64,000 nt of DNA from Neisseriaceae bacterium PsAf (lineage in GTDB: Bacteria > Pseudomonadota > Gammaproteobacteria > Burkholderiales > Neisseriaceae), in NCBI GenBank assembly GCA_017114885.1, contig WNLJ01000006.1:1-64000 (forward strand), written 5' to 3'. Under the pieces are notes generated by a model. It was not told where the DNA came from. It searched no databases and worked only from the letters and a program-made list of their open reading frames with translations. How positions within the stretch are numbered: position 1 is the first letter of the stretch; every line of letters starts with the position of its first letter. A program made the position numbers and the translations under genes. Shown here one piece after another: positions 19,591 to 28,313 of this stretch.

Positions 19591-20256
19591 TTATTTTCGA
19601 CCATTTAATAATAAAACAAAATTAACTTCTTGAATACAAGTTTCCTGATATCCATTAATATATTTATCAATCACCCATAAGTGCTGCATTCCATTTTTTT
19701 CCAATGGTAATACCATACGCCCATTTATATCAAGTTGTTTCAATAATTCTATAGGCACCTCTTTAGGGGCCGCTGTCACAATAACACCATCAAAAGGAGC
19801 TGATTTTGGAAGTCCTAAATAACCATCAGCGCAAATAAGACGAGAATTATAAAAATTCGCAGCACGTAAATTTCGCTTTGCCAATTCTCTTAAGCTTGAA
19901 AGTCTCTCAATAGAATAAATATTTTGAATACCGACTTTCTCTAAAACTGCTGTTTGATATCCACAACCTGTTCCTATTTCTAACACTTTATTTAAAGGTT
20001 GTTTTTTACCCGCTAAAAGTAACTCAGTCATACGCGCGACGATATAAGGTTGAGAAATCGTTTGGCCCAAACCTATGGGTAATGATAGATTATCATAAGA
20101 GCGACTTCTCAGTGCTTCCTCAACAAACAAATGCCGAGGCGTATTGAGCATAGCATCCAAAACAAGAGGATTACTAATACCCATCTCCTCTAGCCTGTTT
20201 ACCATCTTTCTACGTCTCGTTTCGTAGCCATCCAATTGCAAGGTATTAAATATCAT
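19591..20256 (-). CDS. pcm: Protein-L-isoaspartate O-methyltransferase
   Basis: The 221-residue enzyme methylates L-isoaspartyl residues in aged proteins using S-adenosylmethionine, allowing their repair. Motif I reads VLEIGTGCGYQTAVL near residue 88, preceded by the family segment TPRHLFVEEALRSRSYDNLSLPIGLGQTISQP (given here in outline, residues about 40-71). The GVIVTAAPKEVP segment near residue 155 is motif II. Its start overlaps the stop of surE by four bases. The surE-pcm-nlpD arrangement is well known in gamma- and betaproteobacteria and is linked to stationary-phase survival. Confidence 0.96.
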   Translation of the reverse strand: MIFNTLQLDGYETRRRKMVNRLEEMGISNPLVLDAMLNTPRHLFVEEALRSRSYDNLSLPIGLGQTISQPYIVARMTELLLAGKKQPLNKVLEIGTGCGYQTAVLEKVGIQNIYSIERLSSLRELAKRNLRAANFYNSRLICADGYLGLPKSAPFDGVIVTAAPKEVPIELLKQLDINGRMVLPLEKNGMQHLWVIDKYINGYQETCIQEVNFVLLLNGRK

Positions 20257-21008
20257 TTTAGTACTAAATCATCAAAAAGATTAGATACTGTCTTTAATTC
20301 TGAATGATTGGTCAAATCTACTGCTAAAGGGGTTATGGTTACATATCCGTCAGCATTAACAACAAAATCAGAGTCATCTACTGAATAATTGGCGTCACTA
20401 ATCAGACCTATCCAGTAAATTGTTTCTCCATAAGGATTTTGAGATTTAATAACACTTTCATTATGGTATCGTTGGCCTAATACTACGGTTTTAATCCCTT
20501 TTAATTCATCAGGAGACACTCTTGGAATATTAACATTCCAAAGCACAGGTTCATCAATTTTTAAATGTACAACATGCTCAATAACTTTTTCCACTGCTAT
20601 TTTTGCGGTATCCCAATGATTATCATCTTTGTCATCTAAAGAAAAAGCAATTGCTGGAATACCCATTAAGTATCCTTGCATAGCAGAGGCCACTGTCCCT
20701 GAATACAAAACATCATCGCCCATATTGGCACCATGATTAATTCCAGAAAAAATCCAATCTGGTTTAAAATCATCAAAAACTGTCAGTGCTAAATGTACAC
20801 AATCAGTAGGGGTACCACTTACATAATAAAAGCCATTATCAGCTTGTTTTATGGTTAATGGTTTATGTAATGTTAGAGAATGACTTGCTGCCGTTCTATT
20901 TCTATCGGGAGCAACCACCCTTACTTCACCATATTTTGATGCTATTTCAGCTAAAATTCCAATTCCTTTAGCTTGATAACCATCGTCATTACAAATTAAT
21001 ATATTCAT
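20253..21008 (-). CDS. surE: 5'/3'-nucleotidase SurE
   Basis: The 251-residue metal-dependent nucleotidase starts with the active-site motif ILICNDDGYQAKGI, continues with APDRNRTAASHSLTL near residue 36, and has the SGINHGANMGDDVLYSGTVASAM block (in outline, residues about 88-110), which carries the metal-binding Asn. It hydrolyses nucleoside monophosphates and possibly short polyphosphates in the cytoplasm. It overlaps pcm by four bases and lies 13 bases or so after the alpha/beta hydrolase gene. Start at the ATG at 21008. Complete. Confidence 0.97.
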   Translation of the reverse strand: MNILICNDDGYQAKGIGILAEIASKYGEVRVVAPDRNRTAASHSLTLHKPLTIKQADNGFYYVSGTPTDCVHLALTVFDDFKPDWIFSGINHGANMGDDVLYSGTVASAMQGYLMGIPAIAFSLDDKDDNHWDTAKIAVEKVIEHVVHLKIDEPVLWNVNIPRVSPDELKGIKTVVLGQRYHNESVIKSQNPYGETIYWIGLISDANYSVDDSDFVVNADGYVTITPLAVDLTNHSELKTVSNLFDDLVLK

Positions 21009-21021
21009 AGTTATAATTTCC

Positions 21022-21654
21022 TTAACTTAAAAAATCCTCTACTAATTTCTGTAAAGGAATCAATTTGCCATGAAAGAAATGAGAAGCATCTAAGACGACA
21101 GAAACAGGTAAGTCTTGAACTCTGGCCCAATCAAATAAATCCTCTAGTGGGATTACTTCATCTTTTTCACCGTGTATTAATAAAAAATCTATATCTTCAG
21201 GCAAATGTGGTGCCGGCTCTGCATATTTACTGACCGCAGCACCTATCAAAATAACTTCTTTAAAATCAAATTGATGAATTGCTTTCGCTGCTACATAACC
21301 CCCAAAAGAGAATCCAGACAATGAAATAGATTGCTCGGGGTGTTCTTGTTGAATATAGGAAACAATAGCACAAACATCATCTACCTCACCATTACCAAAG
21401 TCATGAGTTCCCTCACTTTTACCCACCCCTCTTAAATTGGGTGCATACACAATATACCTCTGATTAACCGCTGCTTTCAAAAATATTTGTACTACTTTAT
21501 TTTGATTGGTTCCTCCATACAGAGGATTAGGATGTAAAACTATCATAATACCCTTAATCTCATCTGCATTGGGTTTCTCCACTTGTGTTTCTAGTTTTCC
21601 AGAAGGACCTGGAATAAAAATTTTAGTTTGAGGTTTTAACATATTGATATCCAT
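21022..21654 (-). CDS. Alpha/beta hydrolase family protein
   Basis: The 210-residue protein has an alpha/beta hydrolase fold. The nucleophile serine is in SLSGFSFGGYVA near residue 112, the acid is probably the Asp in IHGEKDEVIP near residue 167 and the histidine is in DASHFFHGK near residue 192. The N-terminal HPNPLYGGTNQNKVV segment is typical of a small bacterial hydrolase family (COG2945-like) whose substrates are unknown. The frame allows a GTG one codon earlier; the ATG at 21654 is preferred. It sits between surE and the two unknown membrane-associated genes, with only three bases to the latter. Confidence 0.85.
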   Translation of the reverse strand: MDINMLKPQTKIFIPGPSGKLETQVEKPNADEIKGIMIVLHPNPLYGGTNQNKVVQIFLKAAVNQRYIVYAPNLRGVGKSEGTHDFGNGEVDDVCAIVSYIQQEHPEQSISLSGFSFGGYVAAKAIHQFDFKEVILIGAAVSKYAEPAPHLPEDIDFLLIHGEKDEVIPLEDLFDWARVQDLPVSVVLDASHFFHGKLIPLQKLVEDFLS

Positions 21655-21657
21655 CAC

Positions 21658-22716
21658 TTATTTAAACATTAATAATAGTAAAATGAGTACCAATTCAACA
21701 ATGATAATACCAAAGCCAACTGTACTAAGCTTATTAACATTTTTGGTAATTTCTTCTAAGAATTTTCTTTCATTTTGTTTTTCTTCTTGCTGCTCTATGT
21801 TTCTCATGTCTAAAATTTGTCTATTTTTAGTATTCGATACTTCAGAAAGTATCCTAATTTGTTCTTTACTTTCATTATATTGATCACGCAGTTTTAAAAC
21901 ATCTTTAATCATTTCGTAGACATAAAATGTTTTATTTACATCTACCATAATAGGATTATGATAATAATAGCGGATTAAAAATCGATTGTACGTGTCCAAG
22001 GTATGCTCAATAGCTTCAGCTTCTTTATGATAATTTTGACTAGAATCCAAGGGTTCAACGGTCCCCAAAGAAATCTCTTCTAGTGTTGCTAAATAAGCTT
22101 TTGCTAGCATCAAAACAAAAATTAAACAGTGAACTCTCTCCAAATCAACTGTAGATGAAAAAATAATACCAACGCCTTCGTAATCAACCACTATCTGATA
22201 ATTATCAATGCTTGAATATTGCTCACTTTTAATTTTATAAGAATGCGTTATGAACTGAGAAATAGACTCATAATAACTCTTATTATCAGAAAAAACTTTA
22301 TCATCTTTAAGAACAATAATAAAAGAGCTGACTAAAGTGAAATTTTCTTTGGCATAATTAACACCAAAAACATCCATCAATTTTTGATTTGAATTTTTTA
22401 CAATTCTTTGTTGAAAGTCGACGGCCGTCTCATCTTTCATAATAAAAGCATTGTCAACAGGAACTGCGATATAGGTCTGCTCTAACACAGAACCTGTAAA
22501 AAATCGCCTAAAAATTATATTATTTTCTAGCATAGCAATATCAATTTTTTCAGAGGTTTCTGCATTAACATCAATTTTAACACTGGTTATTTGAATGCTT
22601 TCTCGTAAAGGTTTCTTTAGAAATGCAACATCTTTACTGTTATGAAGTTGCTCATTGATTTGTTCAGGTAATTTCCCTCTAAAATGATATATATGATACC
22701 CCAAAGAATCTGCCAT
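21658..22716 (-). CDS. Uncharacterised tail-anchored protein
   Basis: This 352-residue protein was not recognised. Residues about 1-270 look like a mixed alpha/beta soluble region with no catalytic motif seen. Residues about 270-330 are strongly helical and charged (repeated Glu, Gln, Asn and Lys), and a single membrane helix fills the last 20 residues, ending in LLLMFK. It would therefore be anchored by its tail with the bulk in the cytoplasm. The layout superficially resembles DUF155 or CorA-like proteins, but no signature supports that. The ATG at 22716 has an AGGAG ribosome binding site. It lies 30 bp after an eight-helix membrane protein gene and three bases before the hydrolase, so a shared complex with the former is a reasonable guess. 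Confidence 0.8.
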   Translation of the reverse strand: MADSLGYHIYHFRGKLPEQINEQLHNSKDVAFLKKPLRESIQITSVKIDVNAETSEKIDIAMLENNIIFRRFFTGSVLEQTYIAVPVDNAFIMKDETAVDFQQRIVKNSNQKLMDVFGVNYAKENFTLVSSFIIVLKDDKVFSDNKSYYESISQFITHSYKIKSEQYSSIDNYQIVVDYEGVGIIFSSTVDLERVHCLIFVLMLAKAYLATLEEISLGTVEPLDSSQNYHKEAEAIEHTLDTYNRFLIRYYYHNPIMVDVNKTFYVYEMIKDVLKLRDQYNESKEQIRILSEVSNTKNRQILDMRNIEQQEEKQNERKFLEEITKNVNKLSTVGFGIIIVELVLILLLLMFK

Positions 22717-22746
22717 TTTGTTCTCCTATTTTTTATATTTTATAAG

Positions 22747-23679
22747 TTAATGAGAATTTTTTATTTCATTATCACTTGATTTTTCAGTTTCTTCCTGTAT
22801 TTCTTGATTATCCTCACTCTTACTCTTGGCAACTTTTCCAACTGAGGAAACTGAAAACACTCGAGAAAGAATCATGGCAATATGAACCATTACTAACTCA
22901 ATGCCCTCCAAAAGCCAATAACCTAATTTATCATTAGGATAGGCATGATAATAGGACACAATAAAGAATATCTGAAAACTATAGATAAAAACTAATACAA
23001 ATATTAATGTAATGTAATAATAAACATCCCCTTTTACGGCTGGGGAATAAATCAACCAAAAAGTAAATATTAAAGGTAGTAATCCAGAATTAAGCAAAGA
23101 TTCCAATAGGGTCACATATGGGAAATTATGAGCTGAAAAATTGGCTTCCACTAAATTAATTCCTGAATAATCTCCCAATGTTTCATAAAAATAAAGAGCG
23201 AATAAACTTAATAAAAAGAAGGTTAATAAATACCGAAATCTCGCTTTAAATATTTCTATGTTAGCATCTTCATCAATTATGCCATCATTTTTTAACCCTA
23301 CTGATAAAGCAACAGCTACTGAAATCAAGACATAAAGCAAAATAATCTCATCTAACATCAATAAATATTTAAAATTATCTACTGAGGTTAAAGCATAATA
23401 TATTGATAAATAATGGCAATACAATAAAAAATTAAACAAAATAAAAGCAAGTATGCCATACTTCCAATCTCCAGTTGATTTTTCAGAAAAAACCAGCCAA
23501 AAAGCAAAAAATAAAGGAATAATCCCCGCGAAATATAAAGCATTAATGAAATAACTTAAATAATTGGAGGTATAGCCGTTAATATTAGCCAAGACAAAAA
23601 TAACCAACATGGCAACAAAAATTAAAAACACAATAAATAAAAATATGGTACTTATACTGTTTTTAATAAAATCAGACAT
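22747..23679 (-). CDS. Uncharacterised eight-helix membrane protein with internal duplication
   Basis: The 310-residue protein has about eight predicted membrane helices and a charged C-terminal tail of about 30 residues (Lys, Ser, Glu and Asp rich). No family was recognised. Two halves of four helices are clearly related: AGIIPLFFAFWLVFS followed by TGDWKYG at residues 51-75 matches SGLLPLIFTFWLIYS followed by KGDVYYY at 198-222. This suggests a duplicated four-helix unit, as in many small transporters or membrane scaffolds. A GGAG ribosome binding site precedes the ATG at 23679. It is the first gene of a pair with the tail-anchored protein 30 bp downstream. No transport motif was seen and no function is proposed. 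Confidence 0.85.
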   Translation of the reverse strand: MSDFIKNSISTIFLFIVFLIFVAMLVIFVLANINGYTSNYLSYFINALYFAGIIPLFFAFWLVFSEKSTGDWKYGILAFILFNFLLYCHYLSIYYALTSVDNFKYLLMLDEIILLYVLISVAVALSVGLKNDGIIDEDANIEIFKARFRYLLTFFLLSLFALYFYETLGDYSGINLVEANFSAHNFPYVTLLESLLNSGLLPLIFTFWLIYSPAVKGDVYYYITLIFVLVFIYSFQIFFIVSYYHAYPNDKLGYWLLEGIELVMVHIAMILSRVFSVSSVGKVAKSKSEDNQEIQEETEKSSDNEIKNSH

Positions 23680-23835
23680 TATTACTCCAACAATTAATCG
23701 AAAGTAGGTATTGATACGTTTAAAACCCTAAAATTTGACGTGGACTTTTAGCTTAAATATCCCTTGTAATATACCATAAACTCTTAATCCATTAATACTT
23801 TAATATCAATAAAAAATGCAGTAAATAATAATCAC

Positions 23836-25857
23836 TTACCAAATTTTTACTCTTTTTTCAGGATTTATATAAAGTTGATCTTGTGGTTTTATATCGAATA
23901 CTTTATAAAAAGCATCCATATTCAATAATGGTGCAAAGGCTCTAACATTATCAGGACTATGGACATAGGTATGATAGCTATTTTTAAGTGCTTTTTTAGA
24001 ATCCAATCCTTTGAATAAACTGGCCCAAGCAAGAAAAAATCGTTGCTGTTGAGAAAATCCTAAAATTTCAGGAATATTTTTATCGCTAATACTTTCTAAC
24101 AAAGCATCATAAGCAATGCTCACGCCCCCTAAATCTGCTATATTTTCATTCAATGTTTTTAAACCATTGACTGTTACATCATCTATCACTGAGTATTGTT
24201 CGTATTGATTGACCAAGGCTTTGGCTCTTATATTAAATTCTTCACGATCTTTCTTGTTCCACCAAGAGCGATAATTGCCCATCTCATCATAATGAGATCC
24301 TTTTAAATCAAACCCATGAGTCATTTCATGCGCAATTAAAGACCCTAATCCCCCGTATAAGACTGCGGGATCTGAACTTGGATAATAAAAAGGTGGTTGT
24401 AAAATTGCAGCAGGATAAATAACCTCATTTTTTAAAATATCATAATAGGCATTAATCGTTTGAGGAAAAATAGTCCAATCATTCAAATCAACTTTTTTGC
24501 CAATTTTGGCTTGATTATTTTGAAAATTCCAATAATCTAATTGTTCCACCAAGCCCACCAAACCCAATTCATTGGCTTGTAAAGATAAATCATGATAACT
24601 TTTCCATTTATCAGGATAAGCAATTTTTACGCGCAAAGCTTCTAATTTCTTAATCGCAGTCTCTTTTGTATTTTGAGACATCCAAGTATTGTCTTGTAAC
24701 TTATTTTTGAAACTCTTTTTGATATGTTCTGTTAAATCTAAAATTTCTTTTTTGCTTGTCTTGGAAAAATATTTTTTAACATACAATTGGCCTAGTGCAT
24801 CCCCCATATAATAGTTAACAAAATCAACCGCTCTATCTTGCAAACTAAATGGCGTCTTTCTTCCTAATAATTTATATTGCATAAAATTAAATACTAATCG
24901 ATAAGATACTCGATCTAAATAATCAGAATAATAAATAAAATAAAAATATTTTAAATATGCTTTGATTGTTTCCAAATCATTATGTTTCAGAATTGAATCC
25001 AGTTCTGAGAAATAATCTATATTTTGTATAAAGAATGTATCTTGATGTGAATCTATACTAACAATCAAATTCTGCAAACTATTTCTCTGTGATTGGAAAT
25101 CCATCTCTACATATTGATGTCTAAAATCCAATGCTTCTTGTGCATAAGACGTATAACTCGCCAATTCCTTTTCTAAAAGAAAGACTTTTTTAGACAAATC
25201 ATTTGAGTTATCTATAGATAAATGCCGTAAAATAAGAGCGATAAAATTTTCATAACCTTTTAAAACCTGACGGTTTCTAATTACTTGCTCATTAAAATAA
25301 TTAGCATTTAGTATTAAATTTGGTCCTAATAAATATAATTTATATGTGGAACTGTCTTCATAGCTAGGATCTACATTCCATTTGATAAAAGGAATTTGCT
25401 TACCTTTTTTTATCATGGAACTTAAAAAATATGATAATTCATCATCATTATTAATGGCATCAATCTGATTAAAAATATGATTAAGAGAATTTAATTTTAT
25501 TTTTTCTCTTTGATTTTCATCAATATAATTTTGATATAATAAGTTAAGTTTAAATTCATTACTATTTTCTTTATATTGATTTCGACCTAAACTGGTCAAA
25601 ATTTCCAGTAATTGGGTTTGTGTTGTTTGAATTAAATCTGCAACGGGACTCGAAGATAACCGTCCAGCAGGTAAAGGGTTAAACTCCAACCATCTCCCAT
25701 TAACAAATTGATAAATATCATCTTGAATTCTCACAGAATAATCAAATTGATAAGATAAAAGAACATCCTCAGACTTTTTCTTGTCCTGAGGATGTTCTAA
25801 AGCATTACAAGCAGCTAAACAGCAAAACAAGCAACACAGATAGAGTATTCTTAACAT
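23836..25857 (-). CDS. M13 family zinc metallopeptidase, lipoprotein
   Basis: The 673-residue protein is an M13 (neprilysin/PepO-like) endopeptidase. It begins with a lipoprotein signal peptide with lipobox LAAC near residue 16. The N-terminal mainly helical domain starts with SVRIQDDIYQFVNGRWLE. The zinc site is IAHEMTHGFD near residue 510, the third ligand lies in ENIADLGG near residue 570, and the C-terminal region has the family ending VRAFAPLLNMDAFYKVFDIKP. Such enzymes cleave small peptides in the periplasm or at the cell surface. It follows a second M13 gene with a 31-bp gap, and the two are tandem paralogues of moderate similarity. No strong ribosome binding site was seen before its ATG, which may mean coupled translation. 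Confidence 0.94.
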   Translation of the reverse strand: MLRILYLCCLFCCLAACNALEHPQDKKKSEDVLLSYQFDYSVRIQDDIYQFVNGRWLEFNPLPAGRLSSSPVADLIQTTQTQLLEILTSLGRNQYKENSNEFKLNLLYQNYIDENQREKIKLNSLNHIFNQIDAINNDDELSYFLSSMIKKGKQIPFIKWNVDPSYEDSSTYKLYLLGPNLILNANYFNEQVIRNRQVLKGYENFIALILRHLSIDNSNDLSKKVFLLEKELASYTSYAQEALDFRHQYVEMDFQSQRNSLQNLIVSIDSHQDTFFIQNIDYFSELDSILKHNDLETIKAYLKYFYFIYYSDYLDRVSYRLVFNFMQYKLLGRKTPFSLQDRAVDFVNYYMGDALGQLYVKKYFSKTSKKEILDLTEHIKKSFKNKLQDNTWMSQNTKETAIKKLEALRVKIAYPDKWKSYHDLSLQANELGLVGLVEQLDYWNFQNNQAKIGKKVDLNDWTIFPQTINAYYDILKNEVIYPAAILQPPFYYPSSDPAVLYGGLGSLIAHEMTHGFDLKGSHYDEMGNYRSWWNKKDREEFNIRAKALVNQYEQYSVIDDVTVNGLKTLNENIADLGGVSIAYDALLESISDKNIPEILGFSQQQRFFLAWASLFKGLDSKKALKNSYHTYVHSPDNVRAFAPLLNMDAFYKVFDIKPQDQLYINPEKRVKIW

Positions 25858-25888
25858 TCTATTTAGCCACTAATAAAGTTATTACCCA

Positions 25889-28000
25889 TTACCAAATTTT
25901 AATTCTATCTTCTGGCGCCTTGTACAATTTATCTCCTGATTGCACATCAAAAGCTTTGTAAAAAGCATCTACATTTGTCAATGGGGCAAAAGCTCTAAAT
26001 TGGCCTGGAGAGTGAGGATCAACTTTGACTTGATTTTGTAAATATTCAGTCGTTGATTTTGTTCTCCAAACGCTGGCCCAAGAAATAAAGAATTTTTGAT
26101 TTTCAGTAAAAGATTGACTATCATCATTTGATTTTTGAGGTATATTCTTATCTTTTAAATACGCTTGTAATGCATCAAAAGCCAAATTTACCCCTCCTAA
26201 ATCTGCAATATTTTCACCCAAAGTAAACTTCCCATTAATAAAATGGCCGGGAACTACTTCGTATTGATTGAATTGTCCAACCATTTTTTGAGTTAAGGCA
26301 TCAAATTTTGATTTATCTTCTTCCGTCCACCAGTTGTTTAAATTACCATCCGCATCAAACATCGCGCCACTATCATCAAATCCATGGGTGATTTCATGGG
26401 CGATAACGCCTCCAATACCCCCGAAATTAACCGCAGGATCCACTTCTGAATTAAAAAATGGAGATTGTAGTATTGCGGCAGGAAAAACGATTTCATGTTT
26501 CATTGGACTATAGTATGCATTCACAGTTTGAGGTGGCATTGCCCATTCAGTTTTATCAACTTTTTGTCCTACCTTTTTCAAATCTTCTTGATAGTTCCAT
26601 TTGTTAATAGCACTTTTAATATTGAATATATTTTTTTCATCTGGCTTGATATCTAGCTGAGAAAAATCTTTCCATTTATCAGGATAACCAACTTTGACTG
26701 CTAACTTATCAAGTTTATGCAGGGCTTTTTGTTTGGTTTCATCCCCCATCCATGTTAGATTTCGAATATGTTGACGGTAGTTCTTCTTAAGATAATCAAT
26801 TAATTCTAACATTTGGCGTTTAGATTCTTCTGAAAAATACTTACTAACATATACTTTACCAAATGGCTCACCTAAATTGCGGTTAATAAAATCCAACCCT
26901 TTTTTATCATTTTGACGTTGTTCTTTTTGTCCTTGTAAAAATTGATTGAAAAATTCAAAATAAGTATTATCCATCGCTTCATCTAAAACATCATGATTAT
27001 TAACCACTAACCAGTATTTATAGTAAGCTTTTAATAGTTCTAAATTACCTTCATTTGAATATTCATCTAATTTATTAAAATATTTAATTTCATCCACAAT
27101 TACCTGCCCAGTATTAACGGCGACTCCTGATAAAAACTGATTTAAATCAACATTTTTAGATATATGATTTAATTGGGACACAGAACGCGGATTGTATTGT
27201 AAGGTTGCATCCCTAATTTCTTCATTAGTTAGTAAATTATCAGCAATCTTTTGTTCGAACTGAACAATATCTTCCGCTAATTTATCCGCATTGGAATAAT
27301 CTAGTCGTTCTAATACTTGAGCAACAAAACTCTTATATTTTTTTATGACTTCATCATTTCTAGCTGATTTTTTCTGATAGTAGTCTCTAGGCAATAAAAT
27401 CAATCCCCCTGTTTGATAGACCGCATTATTTTGCGAATCTTTCATATCGGAATAAACGTACCAATCATAAAAAGGATTACTAGTACCCTCTTTACCTAAA
27501 TCGATAATAACTTTTTGAAGTTCTGCAAGATTAGTTACCTGATTAATTTTGAAAAAGTCATCGTTTAACGATGTTAATCCATTGGTATTTCTCTCATCAA
27601 AATTAGAAAATGCCTCATAAGTTGTTTTAATTTTCTGTGCTTCACTCCCTATTTCTGGACTTTGCTTTAACAACTCCTTAATAAGTATTAAAGAATTATC
27701 ATCAGTTAATTCTCGTAATTCATTAAAAGCACCCCATGAAGGTTTATCTGCTGGTATTTTGGTTTTTTCCACCCACTTACCATTCACGTAAGTGAAAAAA
27801 TCATCTTGAGGTCTTACACTCAAATCCATATTTTGCAATTCAATACCTGTTTTATGCTGATTAGTTTTAGTCACTATTTCTCCACTATTTAAATTCGTAT
27901 TAGTATTTTTCTGTTCTCCATTACAAGCCATCAACACTAGTGGTAACAATAAAAATAATTTTTTCTTATAGCTTTTATTACTCATTTCTTTATTACTCAT
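25889..28000 (-). CDS. M13 family zinc metallopeptidase, PepO-like lipoprotein
   Basis: From the chosen start the product is 703 residues, an M13 endopeptidase with lipobox VLMAC, the family opening SVRPQDDFFTYVNGKWVEK, zinc motif IAHEITHGFDDSG near residue 540, ENIADLGG and the usual ending GQFRAFAPLTNVDAFYKAFDV. The start is uncertain: ATGs lie at 28033, 28012, 28000 and 27985. The ATG at 28000 has the best upstream purine stretch (GGGAAAAG). The sequence around the last two ATGs is a 15-bp tandem duplication (AAAGAAATGAGTAAT twice), so the start site itself has been copied. It is the first of two tandem M13 genes and is divergent from ubiM. Confidence 0.94.
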   Translation of the reverse strand: MSNKEMSNKSYKKKLFLLLPLVLMACNGEQKNTNTNLNSGEIVTKTNQHKTGIELQNMDLSVRPQDDFFTYVNGKWVEKTKIPADKPSWGAFNELRELTDDNSLILIKELLKQSPEIGSEAQKIKTTYEAFSNFDERNTNGLTSLNDDFFKINQVTNLAELQKVIIDLGKEGTSNPFYDWYVYSDMKDSQNNAVYQTGGLILLPRDYYQKKSARNDEVIKKYKSFVAQVLERLDYSNADKLAEDIVQFEQKIADNLLTNEEIRDATLQYNPRSVSQLNHISKNVDLNQFLSGVAVNTGQVIVDEIKYFNKLDEYSNEGNLELLKAYYKYWLVVNNHDVLDEAMDNTYFEFFNQFLQGQKEQRQNDKKGLDFINRNLGEPFGKVYVSKYFSEESKRQMLELIDYLKKNYRQHIRNLTWMGDETKQKALHKLDKLAVKVGYPDKWKDFSQLDIKPDEKNIFNIKSAINKWNYQEDLKKVGQKVDKTEWAMPPQTVNAYYSPMKHEIVFPAAILQSPFFNSEVDPAVNFGGIGGVIAHEITHGFDDSGAMFDADGNLNNWWTEEDKSKFDALTQKMVGQFNQYEVVPGHFINGKFTLGENIADLGGVNLAFDALQAYLKDKNIPQKSNDDSQSFTENQKFFISWASVWRTKSTTEYLQNQVKVDPHSPGQFRAFAPLTNVDAFYKAFDVQSGDKLYKAPEDRIKIW

Positions 28001-28313
28001 TTCTTTTCCCATATATATTTTTAAATATTTCATATATTTTCAAAAGTAAAATCAAATCATAGAACTATCTTTAACATTTAATGTTATATCTTTATATAGT
28101 TATATATAACTATGACTAATAATTGTAAATCAACGCCATATTTTATCTTAGTTTTTTCAAAAACGGTTGATTAATATAACTCATATTGTTTGTTTAAACA
28201 ATTAATAACTCTTAATAACTCTAACATCATTCCGATAAAATTTTACTTTTACGTTAGACTGTTGAATGCATATTATAGTAGAATAAAACTTATCAATAAG
28301 GAGTTGTTAAAAA

